Below, piece after piece: positions 53,957-62,486 of a stretch of 64,000 bases of DNA. A program made the translations under genes and the position numbers. Origin of the DNA: Ideonella_A sakaiensis_A (GTDB lineage Bacteria; Pseudomonadota; Gammaproteobacteria; Burkholderiales; Burkholderiaceae_C). The notes under the pieces are model-generated. The model made no database searches. It was not told the origin of the DNA and was given only the letters and a program-made list of their open reading frames with translations. The DNA is taken from assembly GCF_048320135.1 (NCBI RefSeq), contig NZ_CP182947.1, positions 3,534,001 to 3,598,000 on the forward strand. Reading direction: 5' to 3'. Each line of letters opens with the position of its first letter. Within the stretch, counting starts at the first letter, position 1.

Positions 53957-55234
53957 ATGCCCGCCTTGACCGAAGACCAGGCCCGCAACTACATGCACAA
54001 GCTGCTGACCGCGATGAGTCAGGCCGGCGGTTCCGACCTGTTCATCGCCAGCGATTTTCCGCCGAGCATGAAAGCCAATGGTGCGATGCGGCCGTTGACC
54101 GAGCAGAAGCTGACGCCCGAGGTGACGCGCCAACTCGCCAACGCGATGATGAACGAGGTCCAGCGGCAGGAATTCGAGCGCGAGATGGAATGCAACTTCG
54201 CGGTGTCGCTGCCCGGCGTCTCACGGTTTCGCGTCAACGTCTATGTGCAGCAGCAAAGCGTCAGCATGGTGATCCGGACGATTGCTTCGGAGATTCCGAG
54301 CTTCGACAAGCTGAAGCTGCCGGAAATCTTGAAGGAGGTCGTGATGAACAAGCGCGGCCTGGTGCTGGTGGTCGGCGCGACCGGTTCCGGCAAATCGACG
54401 ACGCTGGCGGCGATGATCGATCACCGCAACCGAACCTCGGCCGGCCACATCATCACCGTCGAGGATCCGGTCGAGTACGTGCATGCGTCGCGGCTGTCGC
54501 TGGTCACGCACCGCGAGGTCGGTGTCGACACCAAGTCGTGGCACCACGCGTTGAAGAACACGCTGCGTCAGGCCCCCGACGTGATCCTGATCGGCGAGAT
54601 CCGCGACGCCGAGACGATGGAACATGCAATCGCCTTCGCCGAAACCGGCCACCTCTGTCTTGGCACATTGCACGCGAACAGTGCGAGCCAGACGATCGAG
54701 CGGATCATCAACTTCTTCCCGGAGGAACGGCGCACGCAACTGCTGATGGACTTGTCGGCCAACCTGCGGTCCATCGTTTCGCAACGGCTGGTCCGGCGCG
54801 AGGACGGCAAGGGCCGTTCGGCGGCGATCGAGATCCTGCTCAATACCCCGATCATCGCCGAGCGCATCTTCCAGGGCCAGTTCCACGAGCTGAAGGCGAT
54901 CATGTCGAAGTCGCGCGAACTCGGCATGCGCACCTTCGACTGGGCCTTGTTCGAGTTGTACAACGAAGGCCTGATCAGTTTCGACGAGGCGATTCGCAAT
55001 GCCGATTCGGCCAACGAGTTGCGCCTGCACATCAAGCTGAAAAGCGAGCGCGGCGAACCGGCAGCGTCCGGCTTCATGTCGCTGTCGATCGAACAGGAGC
55101 CAAGCGAACAGGAGCTTGCCGAGCAGCGCCACCAGGAAATGCTGAAGCAGCAGGAAACGCGGCGCCGTCTCGAGGACCAACAACTGGCCGAATTGCGCGA
55201 GAAGAAGCGGCTGGCCGAGGCCGGCGCGAAATAA
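53957..55234 (+). CDS. pilU: Type IV pilus retraction ATPase PilU
   Basis: 425 residues from ATG 53957. Walker A is GATGSGKST, the Asp box is ITVEDPVEY, Walker B is LIGEIRDAETM and the His box is HLCLGTLHAN. An N-terminal PAS-like domain precedes the core. The long polar tail (about 370-425, rich in Glu, Gln and Arg) and the AMMNEVQRQEFEREMECNFA segment favour PilU over PilT. PilT usually precedes pilU but is not in the window. Confidence 0.92.
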   Translation: MPALTEDQARNYMHKLLTAMSQAGGSDLFIASDFPPSMKANGAMRPLTEQKLTPEVTRQLANAMMNEVQRQEFEREMECNFAVSLPGVSRFRVNVYVQQQSVSMVIRTIASEIPSFDKLKLPEILKEVVMNKRGLVLVVGATGSGKSTTLAAMIDHRNRTSAGHIITVEDPVEYVHASRLSLVTHREVGVDTKSWHHALKNTLRQAPDVILIGEIRDAETMEHAIAFAETGHLCLGTLHANSASQTIERIINFFPEERRTQLLMDLSANLRSIVSQRLVRREDGKGRSAAIEILLNTPIIAERIFQGQFHELKAIMSKSRELGMRTFDWALFELYNEGLISFDEAIRNADSANELRLHIKLKSERGEPAASGFMSLSIEQEPSEQELAEQRHQEMLKQQETRRRLEDQQLAELREKKRLAEAGAK

Positions 55235-55377
55235 GTTCCTTGCACTGAGCTGTTCAGGCGGCCGGTTCGGGCAGACCGAATCGTTGCGGGTACGGCCGGA
55301 TGGACGGCGCCGTGGCGGCGGCCTACCGTGTGGCGACATCCGCAGCACGCGGGCCATCGAGCAGCCGCACCGAAGCC

Positions 55378-56217
55378 GTGAACGCTCCCCCCGTCTCCGA
55401 TCCGTCGTCCGATACCGAGCCGCGTCCGCATCGGTCGCCGCAGCGCGGCGACGATCTGCAGGCGCCGCGTGGGTTTGCCGTCGAATTGCAAAGCCTGGCC
55501 TGGACGCAACCATTTGCCTGGCTGGCCGCAGGCTGGCGGGATTTTCGCCGCGCTCCATTGATCGGGCTGTTTTATGGCGGCTGCTTCGTCGCGATGGGTT
55601 GGGCGCTGCTCGCGGTATTCGAACATGCGCCGGCATGGACTTTGGCCTTGTCGGCCGGTTTTCTGCTGATGGGGCCGTTGCTGTGTCTCGGGCTGTACGA
55701 CGTCAGTCGTGACCTCGAAGCCGGCCGGCGGCCCCGCTTCGGCCACTCGCTGCTCGCCTGGACCAGGCGTACGCCGACGCTGGCGATTTTTGCGTTTGTC
55801 TTGCTGGTGCTCGAGATGTTGTGGGGTCGCGCCAGCCTGATCGTCTTTGCGCTGAGCTTCGACGGCATGCCCGATTTCCGCGGCAGCCTGCTGGCGCTGC
55901 TCGATCCGCAGAATCTCGAATTCATCATCGCCTATGTTGCGGTCGGCGCAGTGTTTGCCGGGCTGATCTTCGCGGTCAGCGTGGTCGCGATGCCGATGAT
56001 CCTGGACCGTCCGACCGATGCGATCACCGCCGGGCTGACCAGCCTGCGCCTGGTGCTCGGCCAGCCCGGCGTGATGCTGCTGTGGGGCGCGCTGCTGACG
56101 CTCCTCGTCGTCGCTGCGATGCTGCCGTGGTTTGCCGGTCTGCTGGTGATCGGCCCGATCGCCGGCCATGCCAGCTGGCATGCCTACCGGGCCGCGGTTG
56201 TCGGCGGCTCAAGCTGA
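55378..56217 (+). CDS. DUF2189 membrane protein
   Basis: 279 residues if GTG 55378 is the start; ATG 55300 would add 26 residues. Six hydrophobic helices follow an N-terminal Pro-rich head. GWRDFRRAPLIGLFYGGCFVAMGW and GPLLCLGLYDVSRDLEAGRRPR are characteristic of DUF2189 proteins, found in Proteobacteria, function unknown. mgsA follows after 80 bp. Confidence 0.75.
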   Translation: MNAPPVSDPSSDTEPRPHRSPQRGDDLQAPRGFAVELQSLAWTQPFAWLAAGWRDFRRAPLIGLFYGGCFVAMGWALLAVFEHAPAWTLALSAGFLLMGPLLCLGLYDVSRDLEAGRRPRFGHSLLAWTRRTPTLAIFAFVLLVLEMLWGRASLIVFALSFDGMPDFRGSLLALLDPQNLEFIIAYVAVGAVFAGLIFAVSVVAMPMILDRPTDAITAGLTSLRLVLGQPGVMLLWGALLTLLVVAAMLPWFAGLLVIGPIAGHASWHAYRAAVVGGSS

Positions 56218-56297
56218 CCGTTGCGGGCCGGCCGGCGATCGTCGGTCAAAATCGGCCAGACCTGACGCTCCCAGAACCTCAGCCATCGGAAGCCGCC

Positions 56298-56675
56298 ATG
56301 AACATCGCCCTGATCGCCCACGACCGGATGAAGGACAACCTGGTTGCGCTGGGCTGCGAATTTGCGCCATTCCTGCGCGGCCATCGGTTGATGGCCACCG
56401 GCACCACCGGCGGGCGATTGCGCGACGAGGCCGGGCTCGAAGTCGAATGCCTGCTCAGCGGACCGCTCGGCGGTGACCTGCAGATCGGCGCCCGGCTGTC
56501 GGTCGGCGAGGTCGACCTGGTGCTGTTTCTGCGCGATCCGATGACGCCGCAGCCGCATGAACCCGACATCAATGCGCTGGTTCGCGCCTGCGACGTGCAC
56601 AACATCCCCTGCGCCACCAATCCGGCCAGCGCTCGGCTGCTGCTGACGCACCTGGTGGCCGAGGCGGGCGCATGA
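56298..56675 (+). CDS. mgsA: Methylglyoxal synthase
   Basis: 125 residues, shorter than the 152 of E. coli but complete at the core. MGS-fold signatures are IALIAHDRMKDNL, TGTTGGRL and LLSGPLGGDLQIGA, with the catalytic Asp in GGD. The His and second Asp lie in PHEPDINAL, where E. coli has Asp for the middle Glu. It converts dihydroxyacetone phosphate to methylglyoxal, a bypass used under phosphate limitation. The stop overlaps the kynA start (ATGA). Confidence 0.88.
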   Translation: MNIALIAHDRMKDNLVALGCEFAPFLRGHRLMATGTTGGRLRDEAGLEVECLLSGPLGGDLQIGARLSVGEVDLVLFLRDPMTPQPHEPDINALVRACDVHNIPCATNPASARLLLTHLVAEAGA

Positions 56676-57568
56676 GCGCGGCTGCCATGCCGCCCGGACG
56701 GCTTGCCCAGCGGCAGGAGGCCGGTTCAGTGAGCGATACCGAACGCATCGTCGGCGAGGAGGGCGCCCAGCTCGATTTCAGCCGCGACATGAGTTACAGC
56801 GATTACCTGCATCTCGACGAGATCCTCGGCGCGCAGCATCCGTTGTCGCCGTCGCATGACGAGATGTTGTTCATCGTGCAGCACCAGACCAGCGAGTTGT
56901 GGATGAAGCTGATGCTGCACGAATTGCGCGCGGCGATGGCCAACATCAAGGCCGATGAACTGGCGCCGGCGTTCAAGATGCTGGCCCGGGTGACGCGCAT
57001 CATGGAGCAGCTGGTCTCGGCATGGACGGTGCTCGCGACGATGACGCCGCCCGAATACACCGCGATGCGTCCCTACCTCGCCAGCTCGAGCGGTTTCCAG
57101 AGTGCGCAGTACCGCTGCATCGAATTTCTGCTCGGCAACAAGAATCCGGCGATGCTGAAACCGCATGCGCACAGCCCGCAACGGTTGGCGATGGTCGAGG
57201 CGGCATGGCGCTCGCCGTCGCTGTACGACGAGACGCTGCTGCTGATGGACCGCCAGGGCCTGATGCTGCCGGCGAGCCACACCGGGCGCGACTGGACCCA
57301 GCCCTATGTCGCGAGCGACGCGGTGCGCGACGCCTGGCTGGTCGTCTACCGCGATCCGAATCACCACTGGGATCTGTACCAGCTTGGCGAAAAGCTGACC
57401 GACCTCGAGGACATGTTCCGGCTGTGGCGGTTCCGCCATGTCACGACGGTCGAGCGAATCATCGGTTTCAAGCGCGGCACCGGTGGCACCAGCGGAGTCG
57501 GCTATCTGCGCAAGATGCTCGACGTCGTGTTGTTCCCGGAGCTGTGGCGGCTGCGGACCGATCTGTGA
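56672..57568 (+). CDS. kynA: Tryptophan 2,3-dioxygenase
   Basis: 298 residues. It is the haem enzyme that opens the indole ring to give N-formylkynurenine. The core starts DMSYSDYLHLDEILGAQ. Conserved pieces are HDEMLFIVQHQTSELWMK, SSGFQSAQYRCIEF, the proximal His in HHWDLYQLGEKLTDLED, and FKRGTGGTSGVGYL. It is translationally coupled to mgsA. kynB and kynU are not nearby, unlike the usual kynBAU operon. Confidence 0.95.
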   Translation: MSAAAMPPGRLAQRQEAGSVSDTERIVGEEGAQLDFSRDMSYSDYLHLDEILGAQHPLSPSHDEMLFIVQHQTSELWMKLMLHELRAAMANIKADELAPAFKMLARVTRIMEQLVSAWTVLATMTPPEYTAMRPYLASSSGFQSAQYRCIEFLLGNKNPAMLKPHAHSPQRLAMVEAAWRSPSLYDETLLLMDRQGLMLPASHTGRDWTQPYVASDAVRDAWLVVYRDPNHHWDLYQLGEKLTDLEDMFRLWRFRHVTTVERIIGFKRGTGGTSGVGYLRKMLDVVLFPELWRLRTDL

Positions 57569-57584
57569 AAGACGAGGAACTGGG

Positions 57585-58580
57585 ATGAAAGTCTGCATCA
57601 TCGGCGCCGGCGCGATCGGCGGCTTCATCGGCACGAGGCTGGCTGCAGCAGGGCGTTGCGAGGTCGGCGCGATCGCCCGCGGCCCGACGCTGCAGGCGTT
57701 GCAGCAGCATGGCTGGCGAATGAATATCGGCGACGGCGTGCTGCAAGGGCCGGCCGGACCACTGAGCGACCGGCCGGCCGATCTGGGGGTGCAGGATCTG
57801 GTCGTGATCGCGGTGAAGGGGCCTGCGCTGCCCGAGGTTGCCGCCGGCATTGCGCCGCTGCTCGGCCCCGATACGCTGGTGCTGCCGGCGATGAACGGCG
57901 TGCCATGGTGGTTCTGCGAGCGGCTCGATGCCTTTCCCGGCGGCCCGCTGACCAGCGTCGATCCCGGTGGCGTGATTGCCGCGGCGATCCCGTTCGAGCG
58001 GGTGCTCGGCTGCGTCGTGCACGCCAGCACCGCGCTGGCCGAACCGGGTGTCGTGTTGCACCGGGTCGGCAACGGACTGATCGTCGGCGAGCCGGCAGGC
58101 GGCCGTTCGCCGCGCGCGCAGCGGATCGTCGACCTGCTGGGCGATGCCGGATTCGACGTCACGCACTCGGACAATGTGCGCTACGACATCTGGTACAAGT
58201 TGTGGGGCAACCTGACGATGAATCCGGCCAGCGCGATCACCGGCGCGACGATCGACCGCCTGCTCGACGATCCGCTGGTGCGCCAGTTCTGCTCGGCCGC
58301 GATGATGGAGGCCGCAATGATCGGCGCACGCATTGGCTGCTCGATCGGCCAGAGCGCCGAGGACCGCCATGCGATCACCGCGAGGCTGGGTGCCTTCAAG
58401 ACCTCGATGCTGCAGGATGTCGAGGCCGGGCGGCCGATCGAACTCGATGCCATCGTCGGCGCGGTTGTCGAGATCGGCCGCCGGCTCGCGGTGCCGACGC
58501 CGAATATCGATGTGTTGTTCGGGCTGACGCGGGTCTTCGGCCAGGTGCGCGGCCTGTATCCGGATCGGAAATCTCGCTAG
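57585..58580 (+). CDS. 2-dehydropantoate 2-reductase family protein
   Basis: 331 residues. The Rossmann start KVCIIGAGAIGGFIG, the Lys in VIAVKGPAL, and the C-terminal helical domain with YKLWGNLTMNPASAITGAT are those of the ApbA/PanE family. The reaction would be NADPH reduction of ketopantoate to pantoate in pantothenate synthesis. Many paralogues act on other 2-oxo acids, so no symbol is given. GAGGA precedes ATG 57585. It converges on the LysR gene with a 4-bp overlap. Confidence 0.8.
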   Translation: MKVCIIGAGAIGGFIGTRLAAAGRCEVGAIARGPTLQALQQHGWRMNIGDGVLQGPAGPLSDRPADLGVQDLVVIAVKGPALPEVAAGIAPLLGPDTLVLPAMNGVPWWFCERLDAFPGGPLTSVDPGGVIAAAIPFERVLGCVVHASTALAEPGVVLHRVGNGLIVGEPAGGRSPRAQRIVDLLGDAGFDVTHSDNVRYDIWYKLWGNLTMNPASAITGATIDRLLDDPLVRQFCSAAMMEAAMIGARIGCSIGQSAEDRHAITARLGAFKTSMLQDVEAGRPIELDAIVGAVVEIGRRLAVPTPNIDVLFGLTRVFGQVRGLYPDRKSR

Positions 58581-59599
58581 CGACGCCGTCGCGAGGCGGC
58601 AGGTTCTGCCGGGCCGAACAGCTTGCGTGCTGCGCTCGCCGCGAGCTCGCGCAGCAACTCGACTTCGGGAACCGGCTGCGCATAGCGTCGCCCGACGAAG
58701 ACATAAGGCGGGCCGATCAGGCGCAGCGGCGAATCGATTGCGACGACGCGGCCCTTCCAGCGACGCCGCGTGATTTCGCTGCGTGGCGCCAGTGTCAGCA
58801 AACCGGCAGCCGCGGCAAGCGCCAGCAGGTTGTCGATGCCGCGACATTCGAGATCCGGCGCGATCGGCTGTGCGCCGCAATCGAAGACCGCACTGTCGAA
58901 GATTGCGCGCAGGTGCGAACTGACATGGGGCAGCGCCCAGGGTCCGGCCAGAACCTCCGCCAGCGAGCACTTCGCCCTTGCGAACAAGGCGTGGTCGCGT
59001 CCGGCGACGATGCACATCGGCTCGGCCGCCAGGAAGCTTGCCTCCAGCGACACCTCGCTCGACAACACCGCGGCGCGGTCGACGCTGCCGAGCACCGCAT
59101 CGAGTTTGCCCTTTTCGAGATCGGCAACCAGGGCGTCCAGCGTGCCTTCCTGGATGTCGATCTGGATTCCGGGATGTCCTGACCGCAGCACCGTGACCAG
59201 TTCGGGCATCAGCGAATTGATCAGGTAGGGCGACGCACCGATGCGCAATCGGCCGCCGCCGGCGCCGCGGCTGCGCGCCATCTCGCGACCGAGCGCCACT
59301 TCCTGCAACGCAACCCGGCCGCGCGCCAGCAGCAGGCGGGCCGCGCTGGTCAGCGTGGTGCCGCTGCGTTCACGTTTGACCAGCGGCACGCCGACCGCAA
59401 ATTCGAGGTCGTTGATCAGCGCCAGCGTCGCCGGCTGCTTGATGTCGAGTTCCAGCGCAACCTGACGCAGCGAGCCGAGCCGGTCCAAGGCGTCGAGCAA
59501 CTGGAAATGGCGCATCCGCAGTCGGGACATCGCGGCCGACAGAGCGGGCGGGATTGAATCATCGTGGTCTCGCTGATGCTCGGTGCGGAGTCGTGCCAT
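58577..59599 (-). CDS. LysR-type transcriptional regulator
   Basis: 340 residues from ATG 59599, or 317 from ATG 59530; neither has a clear ribosome site. The helix-turn-helix is in LRQVALELDIKQPATLALINDLE. The effector domain (about 115-320) begins GRLRIGASPYLINSLMPELV. The RLRMRHFQLLDAL start places it near GbpR/PcaQ-like regulators of catabolic genes. It is divergent from the enol-lactonase-like gene and probably controls that cluster. Confidence 0.88.
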   Translation of the reverse strand: MARLRTEHQRDHDDSIPPALSAAMSRLRMRHFQLLDALDRLGSLRQVALELDIKQPATLALINDLEFAVGVPLVKRERSGTTLTSAARLLLARGRVALQEVALGREMARSRGAGGGRLRIGASPYLINSLMPELVTVLRSGHPGIQIDIQEGTLDALVADLEKGKLDAVLGSVDRAAVLSSEVSLEASFLAAEPMCIVAGRDHALFARAKCSLAEVLAGPWALPHVSSHLRAIFDSAVFDCGAQPIAPDLECRGIDNLLALAAAAGLLTLAPRSEITRRRWKGRVVAIDSPLRLIGPPYVFVGRRYAQPVPEVELLRELAASAARKLFGPAEPAASRRRR

Positions 59600-59624
59600 G
59601 CGGGTTTATCTGATACAAAAACGA

Positions 59625-59636
59625 TGTCACGTGACA
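59625..59636. promoter_or_regulatory. Perfect palindrome between LysR and pcaD-like genes
   Basis: TGTCACGTGACA is a perfect 12-bp palindrome, 26 bp upstream of the LysR start and 88 bp upstream of the GTG of the lactonase-like gene. An ATC-N12-GAT pair (59608-59625) lies beside it. Position suits a LysR regulatory site, though the canonical T-N11-A box is not clear. Confidence 0.45.
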
Positions 59637-59724
59637 AAGATTCTAGGACTTCCGGCCATGTGCTCCGCCTTCTAGACTGTGGCGCTTCGGGTCGCTGGCG
59701 ACCCTTCGAATCGAGGAGATCCGC

Positions 59725-60510
59725 GTGCAGACCGCACTCGTCAATGGCGCCCACATCGCGTTCCGCATCGACGGCCCGAGGGCCGCACCGACGGTGATGC
59801 TGTCGAACAGCCTGATGTCCAGCCATCGCATGTGGGATCCGCAGATCGACGCGCTGCTGCAGCGTTTTCGGGTGCTGCGCTACGACACGCGGGGCCACGG
59901 TGCCTCCGAGACCACGCCTGGTCCGTATCGCATCGAACAACTCGCGGACGATGCGGCGGCGCTGATCGAGCACACCGGCGTCGGCCCGGTGCATTTCGTC
60001 GGCCTGTCGATGGGCGGGATGATCGGCCAGCAGCTGGCGGTGCGGCATCCGCGGCTGGTCGCGTCGCTTTCGCTGTGCGACACCGCCAGCGAGATGCCGC
60101 CGCGGTCGATGTGGGACGAGCGGATCGCGATCGCCGAAACCGAAGGCATCGCCGGGCTGGTCGACGGCACGATCAAGCGCTGGTTCGTGGCCGGTTTCGT
60201 CGCCCGCGAGCCGGACACCATCGCCAATGTGCGCAGCATGATCCTCGGCACCAGCGCCGCGGGCTACATCGCCTGCGCGTCGGCGGTGCGTGACATGTCG
60301 CAGACCCATCTGCTGGGCCGCATCGAGGCGCCCACGCAGGTCATCGTCGGTCGTGAGGACCCGGCTTGCACGCTGGCTGCCTCGGAAGTCCTGCAACGCG
60401 AGATCAGCGGCGCCGAACTCCATGTGATCGACGACGCTGCGCATCTGGCCAACATCGAGAAGCCGGCCGAGTTCACCACACTGCTGCTGGACTTCATCGG
60501 CCGGCAGTGA
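59725..60510 (+). CDS. pcaD: 3-oxoadipate enol-lactonase-like alpha/beta hydrolase
   Basis: 261 residues from GTG 59725, with AGGAG spaced before it. The hydrolase core has the oxyanion-side LSNSLMSSHRMWDPQI, nucleophile Ser in VGLSMGGMIG, the acid in VGREDPACT and His in IDDAAHLANIEKP. Wording is very close to PcaD, which hydrolyses beta-ketoadipate enol-lactone in the protocatechuate pathway. No other pca genes are adjacent, so the in vivo lactone may differ. Confidence 0.8.
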   Translation: MQTALVNGAHIAFRIDGPRAAPTVMLSNSLMSSHRMWDPQIDALLQRFRVLRYDTRGHGASETTPGPYRIEQLADDAAALIEHTGVGPVHFVGLSMGGMIGQQLAVRHPRLVASLSLCDTASEMPPRSMWDERIAIAETEGIAGLVDGTIKRWFVAGFVAREPDTIANVRSMILGTSAAGYIACASAVRDMSQTHLLGRIEAPTQVIVGREDPACTLAASEVLQREISGAELHVIDDAAHLANIEKPAEFTTLLLDFIGRQ

Positions 60511-60556
60511 TTTTTCAACCCGGTGCGCCGCAGCAGCGGGGCCAAGGAGTTCTTGC

Positions 60557-61537
60557 ATGTCCAATCGCCGTTCGATGTTTTTTCGTGTTGCCGCTCTTGT
60601 ATTGGCGAGCACGACGCTGGCCGCACCGCTGGCCCATGCGCAGACCTGGCCGACCAAGCCGGTGCGGTTGATCGTCCCGCTGACACCTGGCTCGGGTGCC
60701 GACATCGTCGCCCGGGCGGTCGCCAAGAAACTGCAGGCCACCTGGGGCCAGACGGTGCAGATCGAGAACAAGCCGGGTGCCGGCGGTCAGATCGGCACGC
60801 GCGAGGTGATCGGCGCGACCGACGGCCACACGCTGCTGGTGCAAAGCGCGTCCCATGCGGTCAACCCTGCGCTCTACAAGTCGCTGCCCTACGACGTGAC
60901 GCGCGATCTGGTCGATGTGGCATTGCTCGCGACGACGCCCTACGTGATGGTGACCGCCGGCAACGGCCCGTACAAGAATGTCAAGGCGATCGTCGATGCG
61001 GCCAAGGCTGCGCCCGACGGCGTTCCGTTTGCGTCTGCCGGGGTCGGAACCTCCACCCATCTGACCGCGGAACTGTTTGCCCAGGCGGCCGGCGTGAAGA
61101 TGATCCACATCCCGTTCAAGGGCTCGCCGGACGCGATCCAGGATGTCGCCGGTGCCCGTTCCAGCTTCTACATGGCGCCGCTGCCGACGGTGGGCGGCAT
61201 GCTGGCGGGCGGCAACCTCGCGGCGATTGCGGTGACTTCGCCGCAGCGGGTCGCGTCGTTGCCAGCGGTGCCGACCTTGGCCGAGTCGGGCTACGCCGGC
61301 TTTTCGGCGCAACTCTGGATCGGTCTCTGGGCGCCGGCCAGCATGTCTGCCGACGTCGTTGCCAAGGTCGCGGCCGATGTCACCGCCGCCTTGCAGTCGG
61401 ACGAGGTCAAGGAGCAATATGCCCGCACCGGCAATGAAGCGCGACTGATGACGCCGGTCGAGTTCAGCCGCTTCGTGCGCGACGAGATCGAGACCAACAA
61501 GCGGCTGGTCCGCAACGCCGCGATTCCGCTGTTGTGA
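60557..61537 (+). CDS. Bug/TctC family tripartite tricarboxylate transporter binding protein
   Basis: 326 residues. A signal peptide ends PLAHAQT. The domain begins WPTKPVRLIVPLTPGSGADIVARAVA and continues with IENKPGAGGQIGT, both Bug hallmarks. It would bind a carboxylate in the periplasm. TctA/TctB membrane partners are not adjacent, which is normal for orphan Bug proteins. It lies between the lactonase-like gene and an amidohydrolase, so its ligand probably relates to that pathway. Confidence 0.93.
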   Translation: MSNRRSMFFRVAALVLASTTLAAPLAHAQTWPTKPVRLIVPLTPGSGADIVARAVAKKLQATWGQTVQIENKPGAGGQIGTREVIGATDGHTLLVQSASHAVNPALYKSLPYDVTRDLVDVALLATTPYVMVTAGNGPYKNVKAIVDAAKAAPDGVPFASAGVGTSTHLTAELFAQAAGVKMIHIPFKGSPDAIQDVAGARSSFYMAPLPTVGGMLAGGNLAAIAVTSPQRVASLPAVPTLAESGYAGFSAQLWIGLWAPASMSADVVAKVAADVTAALQSDEVKEQYARTGNEARLMTPVEFSRFVRDEIETNKRLVRNAAIPLL

Positions 61538-62457
61538 GTCTGGCGGCACCGCCCTGCGCGCCGCCGGATTTCGAGCCGCGCCGGCCGGCGCTGGCGTTGC
61601 CGGCGGGCAGTTGCGACTGTCATGCGCATGTCATCGGCCCCTCATCGGTCTACCCACTGTCGGAGCAGCGCATCTACACGCCGCCCGACTGTGTCGCGGC
61701 CGACTATCGCAAGATGCTGGCGGCGGTCGGTGTCGAGCGCGCCGTGCTCGTCCAACCAAGCATCTACGGCAGCGACAACCGCCTGCTCGTCGACACCCTG
61801 ACCGGCGCGGACCCTGCGCACTGGCGCGGCGTGGCCGTGCTGGCCGGCGACGAGGACGACCAGCAGCTGGAGCGTTTGCATGCGGCCGGCGTGCGCGGAG
61901 CGCGCGTCAACCTGGTCGACCGTGCCGAGCGCGACGCAGCCTTGCCACTGGCCGCGCTGCGGGGGCTGGCAGAGCGCATCGCGCCGCTCGGCTGGCATCT
62001 GGAACTGCTGGCGCATGTCGACGAAGCCGGCAGCAGTCTGCGCGCGCTCGGCGATCTGCCGGTGCCCGTCGTGTTCGGCCACCTGGGCTATCTGAGCATT
62101 GGCGCGGGCGTCGAAGGCGCAGGTTTCCGTGCCCTGCTCGAACTGATGCGTGCCGGGCGCGCCTGGGTCAAGCTGACCGGGCCCTACCGCCTGACGCGCG
62201 AGGCCTTGCCGTATCCGGTGGTCGACGAGATCGCCGCCGCCTTGCGCGAGACCGCGGCGGGCCAGCTGGTCTGGGGCACCGACTGGCCTCATGTGATGTT
62301 GCGTGGCGTGATGCCCAATGACGCCGATCTCGTCGACCTGCTGAGCAACTGGTTGCCGGACCCGGCACTGCGCAAGCGGGTGCTCGTCGACAACCCGCTG
62401 CGGCTTTACGACTTCCCGCCGTTGCGGCCGGCTGAGGCGTCGGGCAAGGCGTCTTGA
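61534..62457 (+). CDS. Amidohydrolase, 2-pyrone-4,6-dicarboxylate lactonase-like
   Basis: 307 residues from GTG 61534, overlapping the stop of the Bug gene. The metal HxH is SCDCHAHVIGP; later ligands are in HLELLAHVD, FGHLGYL and the Asp in WGTDWPHVM. The amidohydrolase_2 layout and the PHVMLRG ending resemble LigI-type PDC lactonases. It should hydrolyse a lactone or related ester. Coupling to a Bug protein and an enol-lactonase suggests one catabolic route. Confidence 0.85.
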   Translation: MSLAAPPCAPPDFEPRRPALALPAGSCDCHAHVIGPSSVYPLSEQRIYTPPDCVAADYRKMLAAVGVERAVLVQPSIYGSDNRLLVDTLTGADPAHWRGVAVLAGDEDDQQLERLHAAGVRGARVNLVDRAERDAALPLAALRGLAERIAPLGWHLELLAHVDEAGSSLRALGDLPVPVVFGHLGYLSIGAGVEGAGFRALLELMRAGRAWVKLTGPYRLTREALPYPVVDEIAAALRETAAGQLVWGTDWPHVMLRGVMPNDADLVDLLSNWLPDPALRKRVLVDNPLRLYDFPPLRPAEASGKAS

Positions 62458-62486
62458 CGGTATGGCCTGAGGCCCGGCCCGGATCC

